A stretch of DNA of 64,000 nt from Heloderma charlesbogerti (GCA_026122225.1 JANEZZ010003061.1:4154001-4218000), one strand, 5' to 3'; shown: positions 1 through 11,012, counted from the first letter of the stretch. Made by a program: numbers and translations. The notes: a model not told the origin generated them from the letters alone.

Positions 1-105
1 AGGGTGACAATATGCAGCCTTGTCGTACTCCTTTCCCAATTTTGAACCAATCGGTTGCTCCATGTCCGGTTCTTACTGTTGCTTCTTGACCCTTGTACAG
101 GTTTC

Positions 106-960
106 TCAGGAGACAGGTAAGGTGGTCTGGTACTCCCATCTCTTTAAGAATTTGACACAGTTTGTTGTGATCCACACAATCAAAGGCTTTAGTGTAGTCA
201 ATGAAGCAGAAATAGACATTTTTCTGGAATTCTCTTGCTTTCTCCATGATCCAGCGAATGTTGGTGATTTGATCACTAGTTCCTCTGCCTCTTCGAAACC
301 CGATTGTACTTCCAGTAGTTCTCGGTTCACATATTGCTGAAGCCTAGCTTGTAGGATTTTGAGCATCACCTTGCTGGCATGTGAAATGAGCGCAATTGTA
401 CGGTAGTTTGAATGCTCCTTGGCATTGCCCTTCTTTGGAATTGGAATGTACACTGACCTTTTCCAGTCTTGTGGCCACTGTTGAGTGTTCCAAATGTGTT
501 GGCATATTGAGTGCAGCACTTTAACAGCATCATCTTTTAGGATTTTAAATAGGTCAGCTGGAATACTGTCATCTCCGCTAGCTTTGTTGTTAGTCATGCT
601 TCCAAAGGCCCACTTGACTTCACTCTCTAGGATGTCTGGCTCAAGTTCAGTGACCACACTATCATGGCTGTCAGGGACATTCAGGTCTTTCCTGTATAGT
701 TCTTCTGTGTATTCTTTCCACCTCTTCTTAATCTCATCTGCTTCTATTAGGTCCCTGCCTTCTTTGTCCTTTATCGTGCCCGTCTTTGCACAAAACGTTC
801 CCTTCAGATCTCCAATTTTCTTGAAGAGATCTCTAGTCTTTCCCATTCTGTTGTTTTCCTCGATTTCTTTGCATTGTTCATTTAAGAAGGCCTTCTTGTC
901 TCTCCTTGCTATTCTCTGGAACTCTGCATTCAGTTGGGTATATCTTCCCCTTTCTCCCAT
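106..960 (-). pseudogene. BovB reverse transcriptase, N-terminal half, copy 1
   Basis: A minus-strand frame of 284 residues covers the linker (AEFQRIARRDKKAF, NRMGKTRDLFKKIGDLKG) and the RT finger motifs (ILESEVKWAF, NKASGDDSIPADLFKILK, WPQDWKRSVYIPIPKKGN, NYRTIALISHASKVMLKILQ). After VQSGF the reading frame shifts near 300, so the palm motif A (AFDCVD-type) is encoded in another frame, and the YADD region lies beyond the window edge. Because of the frameshift the copy cannot make active enzyme. A long plus-strand frame at 485-1054 is the antisense shadow of this gene. Confidence 0.87.
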
Positions 961-1011
961 GCTTTTCGCTTCCCTTCTTTCTTCAGCTATTTGTAAAGCC
1001 TCATCAGACAG

Positions 1012-2276
1012 CTACTTTGCTTTCTTGCATTTCTTTTTCTTTGGGATGGATTGAGTTGCTGCCTCCTGAACAGTGCTACGGACCTCTGTCCATAGTTCCT
1101 CAGGCACTTTGTCTATCAGATCTAATCCCTGAAATCTATTCCTCACCTCCACTGTATATTCATAAGGGATATGATTTAGGTCATACCTGAATGGTTTAGT
1201 GGTTTTCTCTACGTTCTTCAATTTAAGCCGAAATTTTGCAAGAAGCAGCTCATGATCTGAGCCACAGTCAGCTCCAGGTCTTGTTTTTACTGACTGTATG
1301 GAGCTTCTCCATCTTTGGCTGCAAAGGACATAATCAATCTGATTTCGATATTGACTATCTGGTGATGTCCATGTGTAGAGTCGCCTCTTGTACTGTTGGA
1401 AAAGAGTGTTTGCTATGATCAGGGTGTTCTCTTGACAAAACTCTATTAGCCTTTGCCCTGCTTCATTCTGTACACCAAGGCCATGCCTGCCTGTTATCCC
1501 GGTGATTTCTTGACTTCCTACTTTAGCATTCCAATCCCCTATGATGAAGAGGACATCTTTTTTTGGTGTTAGTTCTAGAAGGTGTTGTAGGTCTTCATAG
1601 AACCGATCAACCTCAGCTTCTTCGGCCTCAGTGGTTGGGGCATAGACTTGAATTACTGTGATGTTGAATGGTTTGCCTTGGATTCGTACTGAGATCATTC
1701 TATCGTTTTTGAGATTGTACCCCAGTACTGCTTTCCCCACCCTTTTGTTGACTATGAGCTATGTGCTACTCCATTTCTTCTACGGGATTCTTGCCCACAG
1801 TAGTAGATATAATGGTCACCTGAATTAAATTCGCCCATGCTTGTCCACTTTAGTTCGCTGATTCCCAAGATGTCGATGTTCAGTCTTGCCATCTCATGTT
1901 TGACCACCTCCAGCTTACCTTGATTCATTGATCTTACAATCCAGGTTCCTAAACAATATTGTTCTTTACAGCATCGGACTTTCTTTTCACCACCAGACAC
2001 ATCCACAGCTGAGTGTCCTTTTGGCTTTGGCTCAGCCACTTCACTCTTTCTGGTGCTACTTGGAAATTCCCTCTGCTCTTCCCCAGTAATATATTGGGCA
2101 CCTTCCGACCTGAGGGGCTCATCTTCCGGCATCATCTCTTTTAGCCTTGTGATACGTTCCATGGGGTTTTCTTGGCAGGAATACTGGAGTGGGTTGCCAT
2201 TTCCTTCTCCAGTGGACCACATTTTGTCAGAACTCTCCACCATGACCTGTCCGTCTTGGGTGGCCCTGCACGGCAT
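1012..2276 (-). pseudogene. BovB APE endonuclease domain, copy 1, frameshifted
   Basis: Two minus-strand frames (2276-1752 and 1740-1012) together give the N-terminal leader and the APE-like endonuclease of the BovB polyprotein, which nicks target DNA to prime reverse transcription. The leader has TGEEQRE and an acidic, lysine-rich stretch; the endonuclease begins near LGTWIVRSMNQGKLE. Catalytic-type motifs are visible: ISELKW (metal-binding Glu), GDWNAKVG near 1517-1540, RNQIDYVL and GSDHELL near 1250. The two halves are out of frame around 1741-1752, so the copy is not functional. The linker after SDHELL ends in the basic stretch IPKKKKCKKAK before the RT. It is a transposon gene, not a host gene. 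Confidence 0.88.
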
Positions 2277-2499
2277 AGCTTATGTCTTCACTGAGTTACG
2301 CAAGCCCCTTCGCCACAAGGCAGTGATCCATGAAGGGGGTATCAAACGTACCGGAACATAATAATAATAGGCCCCAAGAAGGGGGTCATGGCAAGTGCAG
2401 CATCTCCCATAGTGCTGCAGTGGTAAACAAAACAAAACAAAACTCTGCCTGCTGAAATTTGCCTAGGCAGTGAATACTGTGATATAGTTCAGGGGTAAG

Positions 2500-2612
2500 C
2501 AAACTGGTACCTTCTAGATGTTTTATATTACAACACCCAGCAGCCCCAGCCAGCATGGCTAATGGTTGGGAATTCTGAGATGTACAACACATCTGGAGGG
2601 CACTGGCTTGGC
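2500..2612. repeat. Fold-back element (family B), degraded copy
   Basis: The left arm has 'accttctagatgtttt' then 'acaacacccagcagccccagcc', and the right arm has the complementary 'catctggagggcact'. This matches a recurring palindromic repeat in the window whose arms read roughly CCAACCTGGTGCCCTCCAGATG and the reverse complement, with ACTACAACTCCCATCA inside. Other copies lie at 5644, 8998, 10913, 18486, 19092, 22831, 32221, 39756, 40609, 44625 and 45839. It looks like a short non-autonomous DNA element; no product. Confidence 0.6.
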
Positions 2613-2696
2613 TACCCCGATATAGGATTTGTGGAGGATAGGTCTATCAATGTTTTTAGTCATGGTGGCTATTTGGAATGTCCAAGATCAGAGGTG

Positions 2697-3438
2697 TAGG
2701 GATGTACGAATCCCTTACCTGGCTCCTTGCAGGGGCATCTGTGGGGGGGGGGGAGGCGCTCCGTCCCTCCCCCTGGAATCCTCGACGGGGGGGGAGGCGC
2801 TCCGTCCCTCTCCCCGGAATCCTGCCTGGCCGGCTCCGCTCCGCGGCCAAGCCACAGAGCCACCGGCCGGCTCTGGCCGCCCGCAGCCAGACATCCGGCT
2901 GCTGGGCAGCCCTGCAGGGACGCAAATGGCGGCTGTCATAGCTGCTGCCATTTGCGTCCCTGTATTGAGCCATGATAGGCTACGTAAATATTTACGTAGC
3001 CTATCACGGCAGGGGGAAAAACCCCAGCGTATGCAAATGGCGGTAGCCGCCACCATTTGCATACGCTGAGTTCCCCCCCCCCACCGTGATAGGCTATGTA
3101 AATACTTAATACTTACGCGATAGGCTACGTAAATAACGCGTCCCTGCGTTAGCCTTGATAGGTTATGTAAGTATTTACGTGGCCTATCACGGCTATTGAG
3201 TGGAGGAAGCGAATTGCGGCCACAGGACGGCTGCCATTCGCAAAGCAGCGCGGACGGGAGCAGGTAAGTGCTCCATTTCGCACGCCTTTCGTGGGGTGGG
3301 GGGTGGTGGGGACTTCGTCCCGTGCACCTTTCATGGGGTGGGGGGCCGGGGGCTTCATTCCGCGATGGATTTCGGGGGGCCAAATGCGCTGGCATTCGGC
3401 CTCACCGAGATCTGTCATGGAATTCTCTGACATCCCTA
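2697..3438. mobile_element. hAT-like non-autonomous element with nested palindromes, copy 1
   Basis: The ends are inverted repeats (TAGGGATGT at 2697, ACATCCCTA ending at 3438) and the flanks are a perfect 8-bp duplication CAGAGGTG (2689-2696 and 3439-3446). An 8-bp target duplication with a TAGGG end is the hallmark of hAT superfamily DNA transposons. The interior is GC-rich and built from palindromes: a perfect 32-bp one at 2974-3005 (half-site GATAGGCTACGTAAAT), and a wider one around 2919-2963 with CAAATGGCGG arms. Weaker versions recur at 3088-3134 and 3157-3192. There is no transposase frame. A second copy in the opposite orientation is at 33866-34539. Confidence 0.85.
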
Positions 3439-3446
3439 CAGAGGTG

Positions 3447-4314
3447 GTATAATGCCACCCAGCACCAATTGCTGGTGAGCAATGATGAAAGAGGGCTATA
3501 TTTCTTTATATTCTGATTGTTGGCTTCCTGGAGGCATCTGGTTGGGCATGCTGGGGAGCTGGATGCTGACCTAGGTGGACCTTTTGTCTGATCTAGCATG
3601 GCTCTTCTGAAGTCCTTACGACTCCTGTCCAGTCTTCTGCAGAACGGTCTACACATGGACAGCCATGTAGCTTTCAGTATTTATCCCAAGAATTCAGTTT
3701 CAGAATGTTTTGAGCCTCCTGCATTTCATTAGCAACTAATACCATTCAGTGTCTTCATGCAAGTTGGCCCTTTTCCATCAGTATAGCTTTCCTTTTGGCT
3801 CTGTTTCCTCACGCGATCAAAAAGGATGATCACTGCAGACTTCAAAAATAGCTTCTTGTGAGGAAGTTGCTCTCAGCTGGATGTAACTTAGCTAAGCTGT
3901 ATATGATGTATGGAAACCAGCAGGTGTTAAAAGAACAAAAACATGTGAGCCATCAGCGTAATCACTCAGTCACTAGCTAATTACATTTCTATGAACATCC
4001 TCTCTGCAAAATAGTTTAACTGCAATTAAGTGCGACAGGTTTGTCTTGCTTGGGTTGCTTGCATGCGTCCAAGGAGGTAGTTGCTTATCCTTTGGCTTAA
4101 TGTTTTACAGGATGCTCAAACCACTCTGGGCATACATGTTTCTTTCATTCCACACACTTGATCATCAGAAATTGTGCACATTAGTCCACCTGTGGCAAAG
4201 AACAGCAGGACCATGAGACAACTGAACAATACTGTAGCTACACTCTTGGCTACTTAATCATATACAAAAAATTCCAGCTTCCACATTGTACTGACCCATA
4301 CATTCTTACTCTTC
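3447..4314. other. Mostly unassigned sequence with a short L2-clade 3' scrap
   Basis: Near 3562-3612 a scrap reads 'ggaccttttgtctgatctagcatggctctt', matching the 3' end of the L2-clade repeat seen complete at 5278-5616. The rest has no frame, RNA gene or repeat that I recognise. 3945-4025 is AT-rich and looks single-copy. Confidence 0.4.
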
Positions 4315-5050
4315 CAGAGATAGCCTAGCTACAATTATCTGTGCTCTGATAACCTCCCATCTGGATGACCACAATGCGTTGTGTGGGGGGCTGCCTTTGA
4401 AAATGGTCTAGAAACATCTGGTCCAAAACAGGGCAGTGAGATTGTTAATGGGGACTGGCCAACAAGATCATATCATGCCAGTACTTTTTCAGCTGCACTG
4501 GTTGCCAGTTCAGGTCCAGGTCCAATTCAAAATGCTGGTATTAATATTCAAAGCCTTAAATGGCTTGGGGCCAAGTCATCTGAAGGATTGTCTCCTCACA
4601 TATGTATCTGCCCGGACCCTAAGATCATCTTCAAAGAAGATCATCTTCAGTTATCTTCCCTGAGAGCTTCCAAAGGAAGAGAGGAGGGTGGCTACCAGGA
4701 AACGTGGCCTTTTCTGCTGTGGCACCCCGGCTGAGGAATGAGCCCCCTAGAGAGGTTCACCTGGCACCTGCATTGTGCTCTTTCTGGTGCCAGTTGAAGA
4801 CCTTTTTATTTTTCCAGGCATTTTAGCATACTAGTTTTTTTAGCTCTGTTGATTTAAATCTGGGATTGTATTTTAAATCTCTGCATTGCTGCTGGGTTTT
4901 ATTCTGGTTGTACTTTTATACTGTAGTTTTAAACTTTTATATTTTATATTGTATTTTATGCTGTATGTTGTGGTTTTAATGTTGGTGAACCACCCAAACA
5001 GCTTCAGCTATTGGGTGGTATATAAATGTAATAAATAAACAAACAAACAA
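4315..5050 (+). mobile_element. L2-clade LINE, 3' end with RT C-terminus
   Basis: Plus-strand remnant of an L2-like non-LTR retrotransposon. The frame at 4436-4663 reads the RT thumb and C-terminal region (LHWLPVQVQVQFKML, FKALNGLGPSHLKDCL, RTLRSS). The next part, out of frame, keeps the 'GRAFS..AP.LWN'-type ending around 4690-4760. The AT-rich 3' UTR ends with 'ttgggtggtatataaatgtaataaataaac', the standard tail of such elements. The 5' part is missing, as usual for target-primed reverse transcription. The body carries stops and is not functional. Confidence 0.85.
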
Positions 5051-5057
5051 ACGTGAT

Positions 5058-5059
5058 TT

Positions 5060-5090
<31 letters not shown>

Positions 5091-5094
5091 TCTA
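5058..5094. repeat. (TTTA)n microsatellite
   Basis: About nine uninterrupted TTTA units follow the L2 tail directly, the usual place for a simple repeat to grow from a LINE tail. Confidence 0.9.
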
Positions 5095-5277
5095 TCTTCA
5101 TTTCCCCCAGTCCATTCCAACCAGGTTTCTGGACTGATTTTGGCACTGAGACATCATTGCTCACCTTGATAGATGGTCTATGATGGGGGAAGGACAGGGG
5201 GAGTGAGACCCTCTTAATTCTCCTACAATGTTGACACCATTGAGCATAATATCTTTCTGGACCAGCGGTCTAGTGCA

Positions 5278-5616
5278 TAATTAAACTATGGAATTTGCTA
5301 CCACAGGATATAGTGATGGCTACCAATTTGGATGGCTTTAAAAGGGGGCTGGACAAATTCATGGAGGAGAAGGCTATCGATGGCTACTAGTCTTGATGGC
5401 TATGTGCTACCTCCACTACCAGAGGCAGTGGGCCTATGTACACCAGGTGAACACTATGTTCAGCAGTTGCTGGGGAACATGGGTGAGAGGGTGCTGTTGC
5501 ACTCATGCCCTGCTTGTGGGTTTCCCATGGGCAGCTGGTTGACCACTGTAGGAACAGAATGCTGGACTACATGGACCTTTGGTCTGATCCAGCATGGTTC
5601 TTATGTTCTAAGGGCC
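5278..5616 (+). mobile_element. L2-clade LINE 3' end (GFKRGLDKF type)
   Basis: The stretch begins with a codon run reading NLLPQDIVMATNLDGFKRGLDKFMEE-like text, the last residues of an L2-clade RT, then a 3' UTR with 'ctgttgcactcatgccctgcttgtgggtttccc' and ends with 'ggtctgatccagcatggttcttatgttct'. The same tail recurs at 24771-25127, 26552-26757 and 29260-29357. At 24461 it is joined to a longer RT C-terminus, which supports the L2 assignment. It is truncated and non-coding here. Confidence 0.75.
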
Positions 5617-5643
5617 AAACTACTTGTTAATGGCAGGGTGGGG

Positions 5644-5748
5644 AATCTGGGCCCCCTCCAGATGTTGTTGGACTGCAACTCCCATCATCCCTGACTATTG
5701 GCTGTCTTTGCTGGGGATGATGAGAGTTGCAGTCTGACAACATCTGGA
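5644..5748. repeat. Fold-back element (family B)
   Basis: Clear palindrome: 'ccctccagatgttgttggactgcaactcccatcatccc' on the left and its near reverse complement 'gatgatgagagttgcagtctgacaacatctggaagg' on the right, separated by about 25 bases. Same family as the copies listed for 2500-2612. Confidence 0.75.
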
Positions 5749-6724
5749 AGGCTACATCATCACCATGCATCAGTAGTACTATTCAAGCTTCTCAAAAAAC
5801 ATACTTAACATGGCCACTTTCATTTTCCAGGAAAAGCAGCTCTGTGGGATCGGGCTCCAGAATGTGCTCCTGAACCAGATTGGGGCCGCACATATTTCCT
5901 GGTGAAAATTGCTCCTCCTGACTGCTATTTGCCCTGGAAGATGCAGTTCTCTGCAAACAGTGCCTTTGAGGAAAAATAGCAGCTGGGGGAGGGTAGGTTC
6001 TGGTGGGAAACTGGTTTGCCCCCCCCCCATATAGATCCAAAGCACATTCCAGATCAGGGGGGCCCACACAGCTACTCTCCTTCAAAATAAAAGCAGCCAG
6101 CTTAAGCATGCTTTTAAACAAATATGAATAATGTAACATGTAGTTTGCCCCTAAGGTGGTTCTGTTCTGACATAGATGGTCCATTCCAGAAAGTGGTGCT
6201 AGGGGACTGTTGCTCTGCCCCATGGTGGTTAAGTAGTAGGACTCAATGGGGCTGTATTTTCTCAATGCCCCCCCCCCCCATACTGTTCAAAATCTACATG
6301 AAACCACTGAACTGCGAGAGTAATGCAATATGTGTATAAAATATATAACGTTCATTGGAAAACACTGTAATCTATTTCCAGTTTTAATGTTCTGCAGAGT
6401 GATAATTCTTAGGTTTTTACATTTAAAACCAGTTAGGATCTTATCTGTTTATTGGTTGACCTATCTTTGTAATTTTCTAACTTTTATTAGAGTCTCTTCC
6501 TTGTATGTTTTTATCAGGCAGCACATCACAGTTATTCACCTGAGGGCTCTTAAACTGAGTGAAATTCAAACTTTGCTTTTATGATCTCTCCATTTAATTT
6601 TATTTATTTATTTTATTACATTTTTATACAGCCCAATAGCTAACACTCTCATCATTTTGATTTTGGCACATTAAAAATAGAACATGTATTAGTATTCTTA
6701 GGGAGTTACTTCTTGTATTCAGCA
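5749..6724. other. Unassigned sequence
   Basis: No gene or clear repeat seen. It contains homopolymer C runs near 6018 and 6271 and an AT-rich stretch from 6330 to 6720 ending in an L2-like tail near 6598-6640 ('tttatttattttattacatttttatacagcccaatagc'). Confidence 0.35.
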
Positions 6725-6845
6725 AATTACTTTGATCCAAGGGATAGAGCTCTGGGTGAGCCCTGTGTTCAGATTCAGTGGGTGCTATCACCAAGTTCCT
6801 AGGTTTCTGCCTCAGTTTCCCATCTATAAAATGAAAATAATAGTA
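6725..6845 (-). repeat. MIR-like SINE fragment
   Basis: The plus strand reads 'tctgcctcagtttcccatctataaaatgaaaataatag', the familiar reverse complement of the MIR core/3' region. It is an old, diverged tRNA-derived SINE copy. Confidence 0.65.
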
Positions 6846-7158
6846 ACTAGGGTTGCGAACTTATTATTTTTTTAAAATTGTAATCCTGTGGGCAGGGCCT
6901 GGTGATTTTTAATTATTGGCATCCAGCACCCAGAATCTTTAGGCACTTTATAAACTACGATGCTAATATATGATGATTTAAAAAATACTGCCTCCCTGGT
7001 CTGGACTGGGCAGGGCATAAAGGTGGAGCTTAGATAAGTCTGCAAAATCAAGGGTGGAGCCAGGATGGAATCTGCTATTTTAGGGTAGGGCTGGACGAAT
7101 CTCTCAATTCCACTTTCTCATTTTTCAAATCTTAAGTTTGGTTCATATCAGACTCTGA

Positions 7159-7448
7159 AGGTGCAATCCTATCAAGATAGGTGGCCGCCTCTGAACTCTG
7201 AACCTATCCAATGCAGGGCAGGAGCAGCATGGAGGGGATCATCCCCTCTGCACTTCAGCCGCCCTGGATTTGCGGCTAGACAGTCGATTTTATGGGCCAA
7301 TCCATGCTGCCTACAAGGCAGCGCAGGAGGGGGTGGAGGTTGGTTCTCCAGGAACCAACCTTGGAGTGCAGGCTCCGAGTTTGGTTCCTGGGAACCGACC
7401 TATCCTATGGCTGTCTAGCTGCTGACTAGTGGCTATAGGATTGCGCCC
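7159..7448. mobile_element. Inverted-repeat MITE (family G), copy 1
   Basis: The ends are GGTGCAATCCTAT and the complementary ATAGGATTGCGCCC; TGA flanks both sides (7156-7158 and 7449-7451), a possible 3-bp target duplication. Inside, 'gataggtggccgcctc' is followed by a hairpin-forming stretch around 'ggaggggatcatcccctc'. Three longer relatives are at 14139-14542, 42549-42978 and 46060-46489. No coding capacity. Termini and 3-bp duplication resemble PIF/Harbinger-type MITEs, but that class is a guess. It appears inserted in an AT-rich hAT-like sequence whose right end reads CATCCCTA near 7825. Confidence 0.7.
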
Positions 7449-8066
7449 TGAGTATCTTTCCAGTCTTAAGTTTAGTTTGTCCTGAACTTTGTGGGTTTTT
7501 TTTTCAAAGTTTGCATGAAAATTCACACACTTTTTTGGACACATTCCTCCTAATACATGCATTTTTCATATGCAATTTTGTACATATTTTTTGCAAGTAA
7601 TTTTCCTAATTCAATTCATTTTTAATGTTATTATGCATTATTGTGTGCACTTCTCCCCAGTGTATGCATTTTTGTATGCATTTGTTTGAATGGAGAACTC
7701 CATTGCAAAATTCAGGGAAATGTGAATTTTGAAGGATAACTGAATTTTGGTTTGTGTTAAAAAATGTGAAATTCAGTAAGTTTGCATTAAAATGCGAAAC
7801 AAACTAATTTCTCATCCATCCCTAGGTCTGAAGCATAGTCAGGGAAGAAAATGGTGGGTTATAGTTGAGATAGGGCTTGCCACAGGCTTTTCCGACTACA
7901 AGACTACAAGACCTGATGGGATACAGCTTTACCAATAAATTACGGGGTGGTCAGCAATTTTAATAGAAGACAACCTTTCAGAATTGATCAAAGGTTTAAT
8001 GAGGCACAGCAGAGGGTTTGTTTGTTTCTACTCACACAAAGGGGAAGGATGGGCTATTGTACATAT

Positions 8067-8542
8067 TGGGGTGCAGAACCTCAGGCTTGGGGAGCCTAAA
8101 CTGGTCCTCTGAGGTTCCCCAGAAGGCCATGTCTGCTTCCCCATCTCCCATCCCTTTCCTCCAGTCATTGATTGTTTGCTGGTTTCTTGGCTTTTATGCA
8201 GTTTTTTCCTCCATTTTAAAATCTTTATTGCTTCTTCTACTGGGTAGTATAGAAATGTAGATAATAATAATATTACTAATTAATATAATTATCAAAATTA
8301 ATATTAATTATTAAAATTAGTATTATTAATTGTTAAAATTTACATTATGAATTATCAAAATTAATATTATAATTATGATTAATAATACACAATATGAGCT
8401 TTAAGCTAAAATATGCTGGTATTTTTTAATTTTTGCCCCTGCCCCTTTTGCCTTTGGCTCTGCCCACCACTGGAATGCAGCCCACGAGAGTTTCTCTGAA
8501 ATGGAATCTGGCCCTCAGGCTGAAAGAGGTTCTGAAACCCTG
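8067..8542. mobile_element. hAT-like element (family H) with internal AT expansion
   Basis: Left end GGGGTGCAGAACCTC and right end GAGGTTCTGAAACCC are inverted; flanks gtacatat (8059-8066) and gtatatac (8543-8550) match at 6 of 8 bases, fitting a decayed 8-bp duplication. The family marker 'gagctttaagctaaaatatgctgg' recurs in the copies at 12000, 24200 (inverted), 34600 and 58020 (inverted). A scrap of L2 3' tail and an AT-rich stretch (8222-8395) interrupt it. Confidence 0.55.
8265..8395. repeat. AT-rich degenerate tandem repeat
   Basis: Repeated variants of AATTATCAAAATTAATATTA occupy this stretch with no G or C for long runs. It directly follows an L2-type tail ('gggtagtatagaaatgtag'), so it probably arose by expansion of that tail. 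Confidence 0.6.
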
Positions 8543-8997
8543 GTATATACTAATAGCGAAGTCATTCTCTGAGTTATGATCCTGATGTCGCCAAAATAGA
8601 ACCATCCATGCAATATCACCAGGCTTGGGGGAACTCCAACATTTGTAGAAGCAGGGGAAAAAAACCTTTAGGGAAAAATATCTGAAGTCCCCTCTGCCCT
8701 GCCAATGAGAACTGAGCATGCTCAGTAGTCAGAGACTGCTCAGTGTCTTTTGTGGATGGGGTGGAAAACCAGAAAGGGCAATGGAATGCAGTATCCTGGA
8801 AGAAGTCATGGCTGGTTGCAGGTCCCTCTTGTAAACATACATACATACATACATAAATGGGTGAGGCTTTTGCAGAAGTATTATGTTCAATACGTCTGCA
8901 CAACGTTTTGTACTTCTGGGAACCAGACTTCAAGACAGATGTGGAATAACACTGGAAAGAATCCAAAGAAGAACAACAACAACAATGTTTGGAGAAC

Positions 8998-9090
8998 TGT
9001 AAGGCAGCCTCCCACTATGGCCATGCTGGCTGGGAATTATGAGAGTTGCAGTCCCAAAGCATCTCGGGGGGCGCCAGGATGGGGGAGGCT
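8998..9090. repeat. Fold-back element (family B), partial
   Basis: Reads 'ggccatgctggctgggaattatgagagttgcagtcccaaagcatct', the right arm and centre of the family B palindrome. The left arm is reduced to 'ggcagcctcccac'. Confidence 0.6.
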
Positions 9091-9216
9091 GCTGTAGGGT
9101 GTGATATATGGAGGTGGGGGTGGAAACTAAAGGACTGATTTTATTTAGTCTGGACAAGAGAATTCTGAGAGGGGACATAGGGCTGTTCACAAGACATACA
9201 TGGGCAGGTCATATAT

Positions 9217-9345
9217 AGAGCTGAGTAGGGACAGAGACAGGTTGTATACAGAGCTTAGCAGGCACAGAGACAGGTTGTATACAGAGCTGAGTGGGGCCAC
9301 ATGCAGATTGTATACAGAGCTAAGCAGGGGGACATGGAAGCTGGC
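9217..9345. repeat. 33-bp tandem repeat, about 3.9 copies
   Basis: Units start at 9217, 9250, 9283 and 9316 with AGAGCT(G/T/A)AG and end with TTGTATAC. The first two are close; the third and fourth diverge. The unit is a multiple of three, so a repeating LYTELSR-type peptide is seen in one plus frame, but this is a by-product, not a gene. Confidence 0.8.
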
Positions 9346-10912
9346 GGCAGAGCCAGTGGATCCATGGATATGTCACATGAATAGGGTTTTTGTAGTTAAC
9401 AGTGCATATATCATTGCCTTATGATGAGTTTTTCTTGCTGTGGTGCTAGTAGTATTTAATGATAATAATATCCTATCAATGTGACTAGTGTTCTACAAAG
9501 TAGCACAGGACAGGCCTCTATCCTGCTTACAGTGGTGTGAGGAGAGACCTCTAGAGAATGAGTCAGGGTCAGTAGGCTGTCCAGACATAGGGAGTTCTAG
9601 AAAAGAACTAGGTTATCAGCAAAATACACAGGAGGAGCTGGTGCACAGATGTTGTGCCAGCATGCTGTGCCTACAACTGAAGGCTTTTAAACCTGTACCT
9701 TCAAAGTCCCACCTGCAGGCCCTTAGTGCCCCTGAGTCTATCCATGAGCAGGGCCTTGCTCAATAGTATACCTTTACTCTTGAGGAGTCCCTATTTCTCA
9801 AGCAGGTACTTCTGCATGTGGCAGCTGGCTGAGCCTTGACCTTTAGATGCCTGCACTCCCTGAGGCTAGCTGACCGCTTGGTGTCTACCTCCAACAGAAG
9901 GCTGACTACATCTTGGGGGGTAAAGTCAACAGCCATCTTCTCCAAGGACCCAGGATTCCCCTGATCTGCTCTCAAGTTTCCCCGATACAGGCAGTTTCTC
10001 TGTGATGTTTGGCTTGGCGGGGGGTGGGTGGGTTCCAGGTCTTCCTCCAAAGAGGAGTGTACTATAGGGGCATGACAGTCCCTACAGACAGTCCCTACAG
10101 ACAGTCCCAGACAGATTGTAAGCTCCCCAAGGAGTTTACAATCTCAAATTTGACACAGGGGAGACAACAGAGGAAGGGAAGGGAAGACGGGTAATCCTAA
10201 GAAAAACGTGTGTTTATTTCAGTTACATACTTAGACTTAATCTGCTTTGCCTGCTGTGGAATAGTTTGGGTTGGATCCAGGATCTGCCTTGCATAGACAG
10301 AAGGGCTCTGCTCATGGAAGGTGCCTCTGCCCAATTGGGGGGGGGGATCTCCCCTCTCCCACTGCACCAGAGCTCTCCTCATTCAGCAGGGTTCCACGAT
10401 CCTCTCTGTAGCATGTTCAGGGGCCTGGAGGGGCTGCCATGGAGTGAGGATGTTCACCTCCATCAGCTTACTCACATGCACCTAAATCTGGATCCAACCC
10501 ATTGTCTGCAACATGGGAAATAATGAGCTCAAACTGCAGCCTAGGAGATTTAGGCCGGAAGTTAGGAAGCATGGTAGGAGGGCATAAGAACCAGGAGAGG
10601 TTGCCGAGGTGGAATATGTATCGCTGAAGGTAAGGGCAGGTTAGGCAAACATTCCATTGGCTTTGTTTAGGTAAGTATAATGCTTGAGATAAAAGGAGGC
10701 TAGTTGGCTGGAGGGCCTCTTTAAGGTCACTTCCAGGGATATATCCAGGGGTGGCCATTATTGGAGATAATGGTGCCCTGTTCTTGGTCAATGATAGCTT
10801 TAGCTAGGTTCCCTGCTTCCAACATAGGTACGACTTGATGGGCCATGAACTATTTGTGAACAAATAGATATATAAAGCACGATAAGTCTCTAGTGGAAAG
10901 GGTGAGTAAGTT
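9346..10912. other. Unassigned sequence
   Basis: No recognisable gene. A short 14-bp direct repeat (CCTACAGACAGTCC type) is repeated at 10080-10110. Open frames are short, on both strands, without codon bias or domain. Confidence 0.35.
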
Positions 10913-11012
10913 GTGGCCCTCCAGACGTTTTGGCCTACAACTCTCATCATCCTTCTGACTAGGGCTGATGGGAGTTGTAGACCAAAACATATGGAGGGCT
11001 ACAAGTTGCCCA
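10913..11012. repeat. Fold-back element (family B)
   Basis: Palindrome with 'ggccctccagacgttttggcctacaactctcatcatcc' and the inverted 'gatgggagttgtagaccaaaacatatggagggc'. Arms of about 38 bases with a short centre. Confidence 0.75.

Larger units (their letters stand above)
1..2360 (-). mobile_element. BovB-type RTE LINE, copy 1 (3' part outside window)
   Basis: Minus-strand non-LTR retrotransposon. Read from 2360 down it gives a 5' leader, an APE-type endonuclease region and the first part of a reverse transcriptase, which runs off the window at base 1. It aligns base for base with two other minus-strand copies at 15387-18485 and 36966-38990. The protein contains the endonuclease motifs GDWNAKVG, RNQIDYVL and SDHELL and the RT text NKASGDDSIPA and YIPIPKKGNA, typical of the RTE/BovB clade. 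The frame is broken near 1745 and near 300. The 5' limit near 2345-2360 is estimated from where similarity to copy 2 ends. A BovB assignment is favoured because copy 3 has the BovB-type 3' end. Confidence 0.92.

Noticed and set aside
485..1054. Long plus-strand frame of 189 residues, repeated near 16590 and 38313
   Set aside because: It is antisense to the BovB reverse transcriptase and linker; it recurs only because the LINE recurs.
3099..3134. Palindromes as possible replication origin or att site
   Set aside because: They are internal parts of a dispersed hAT-like element that is present twice.
2678..3395. Several overlapping GC-rich frames
   Set aside because: They lie inside the palindromic hAT-like element and have no transposase similarity.
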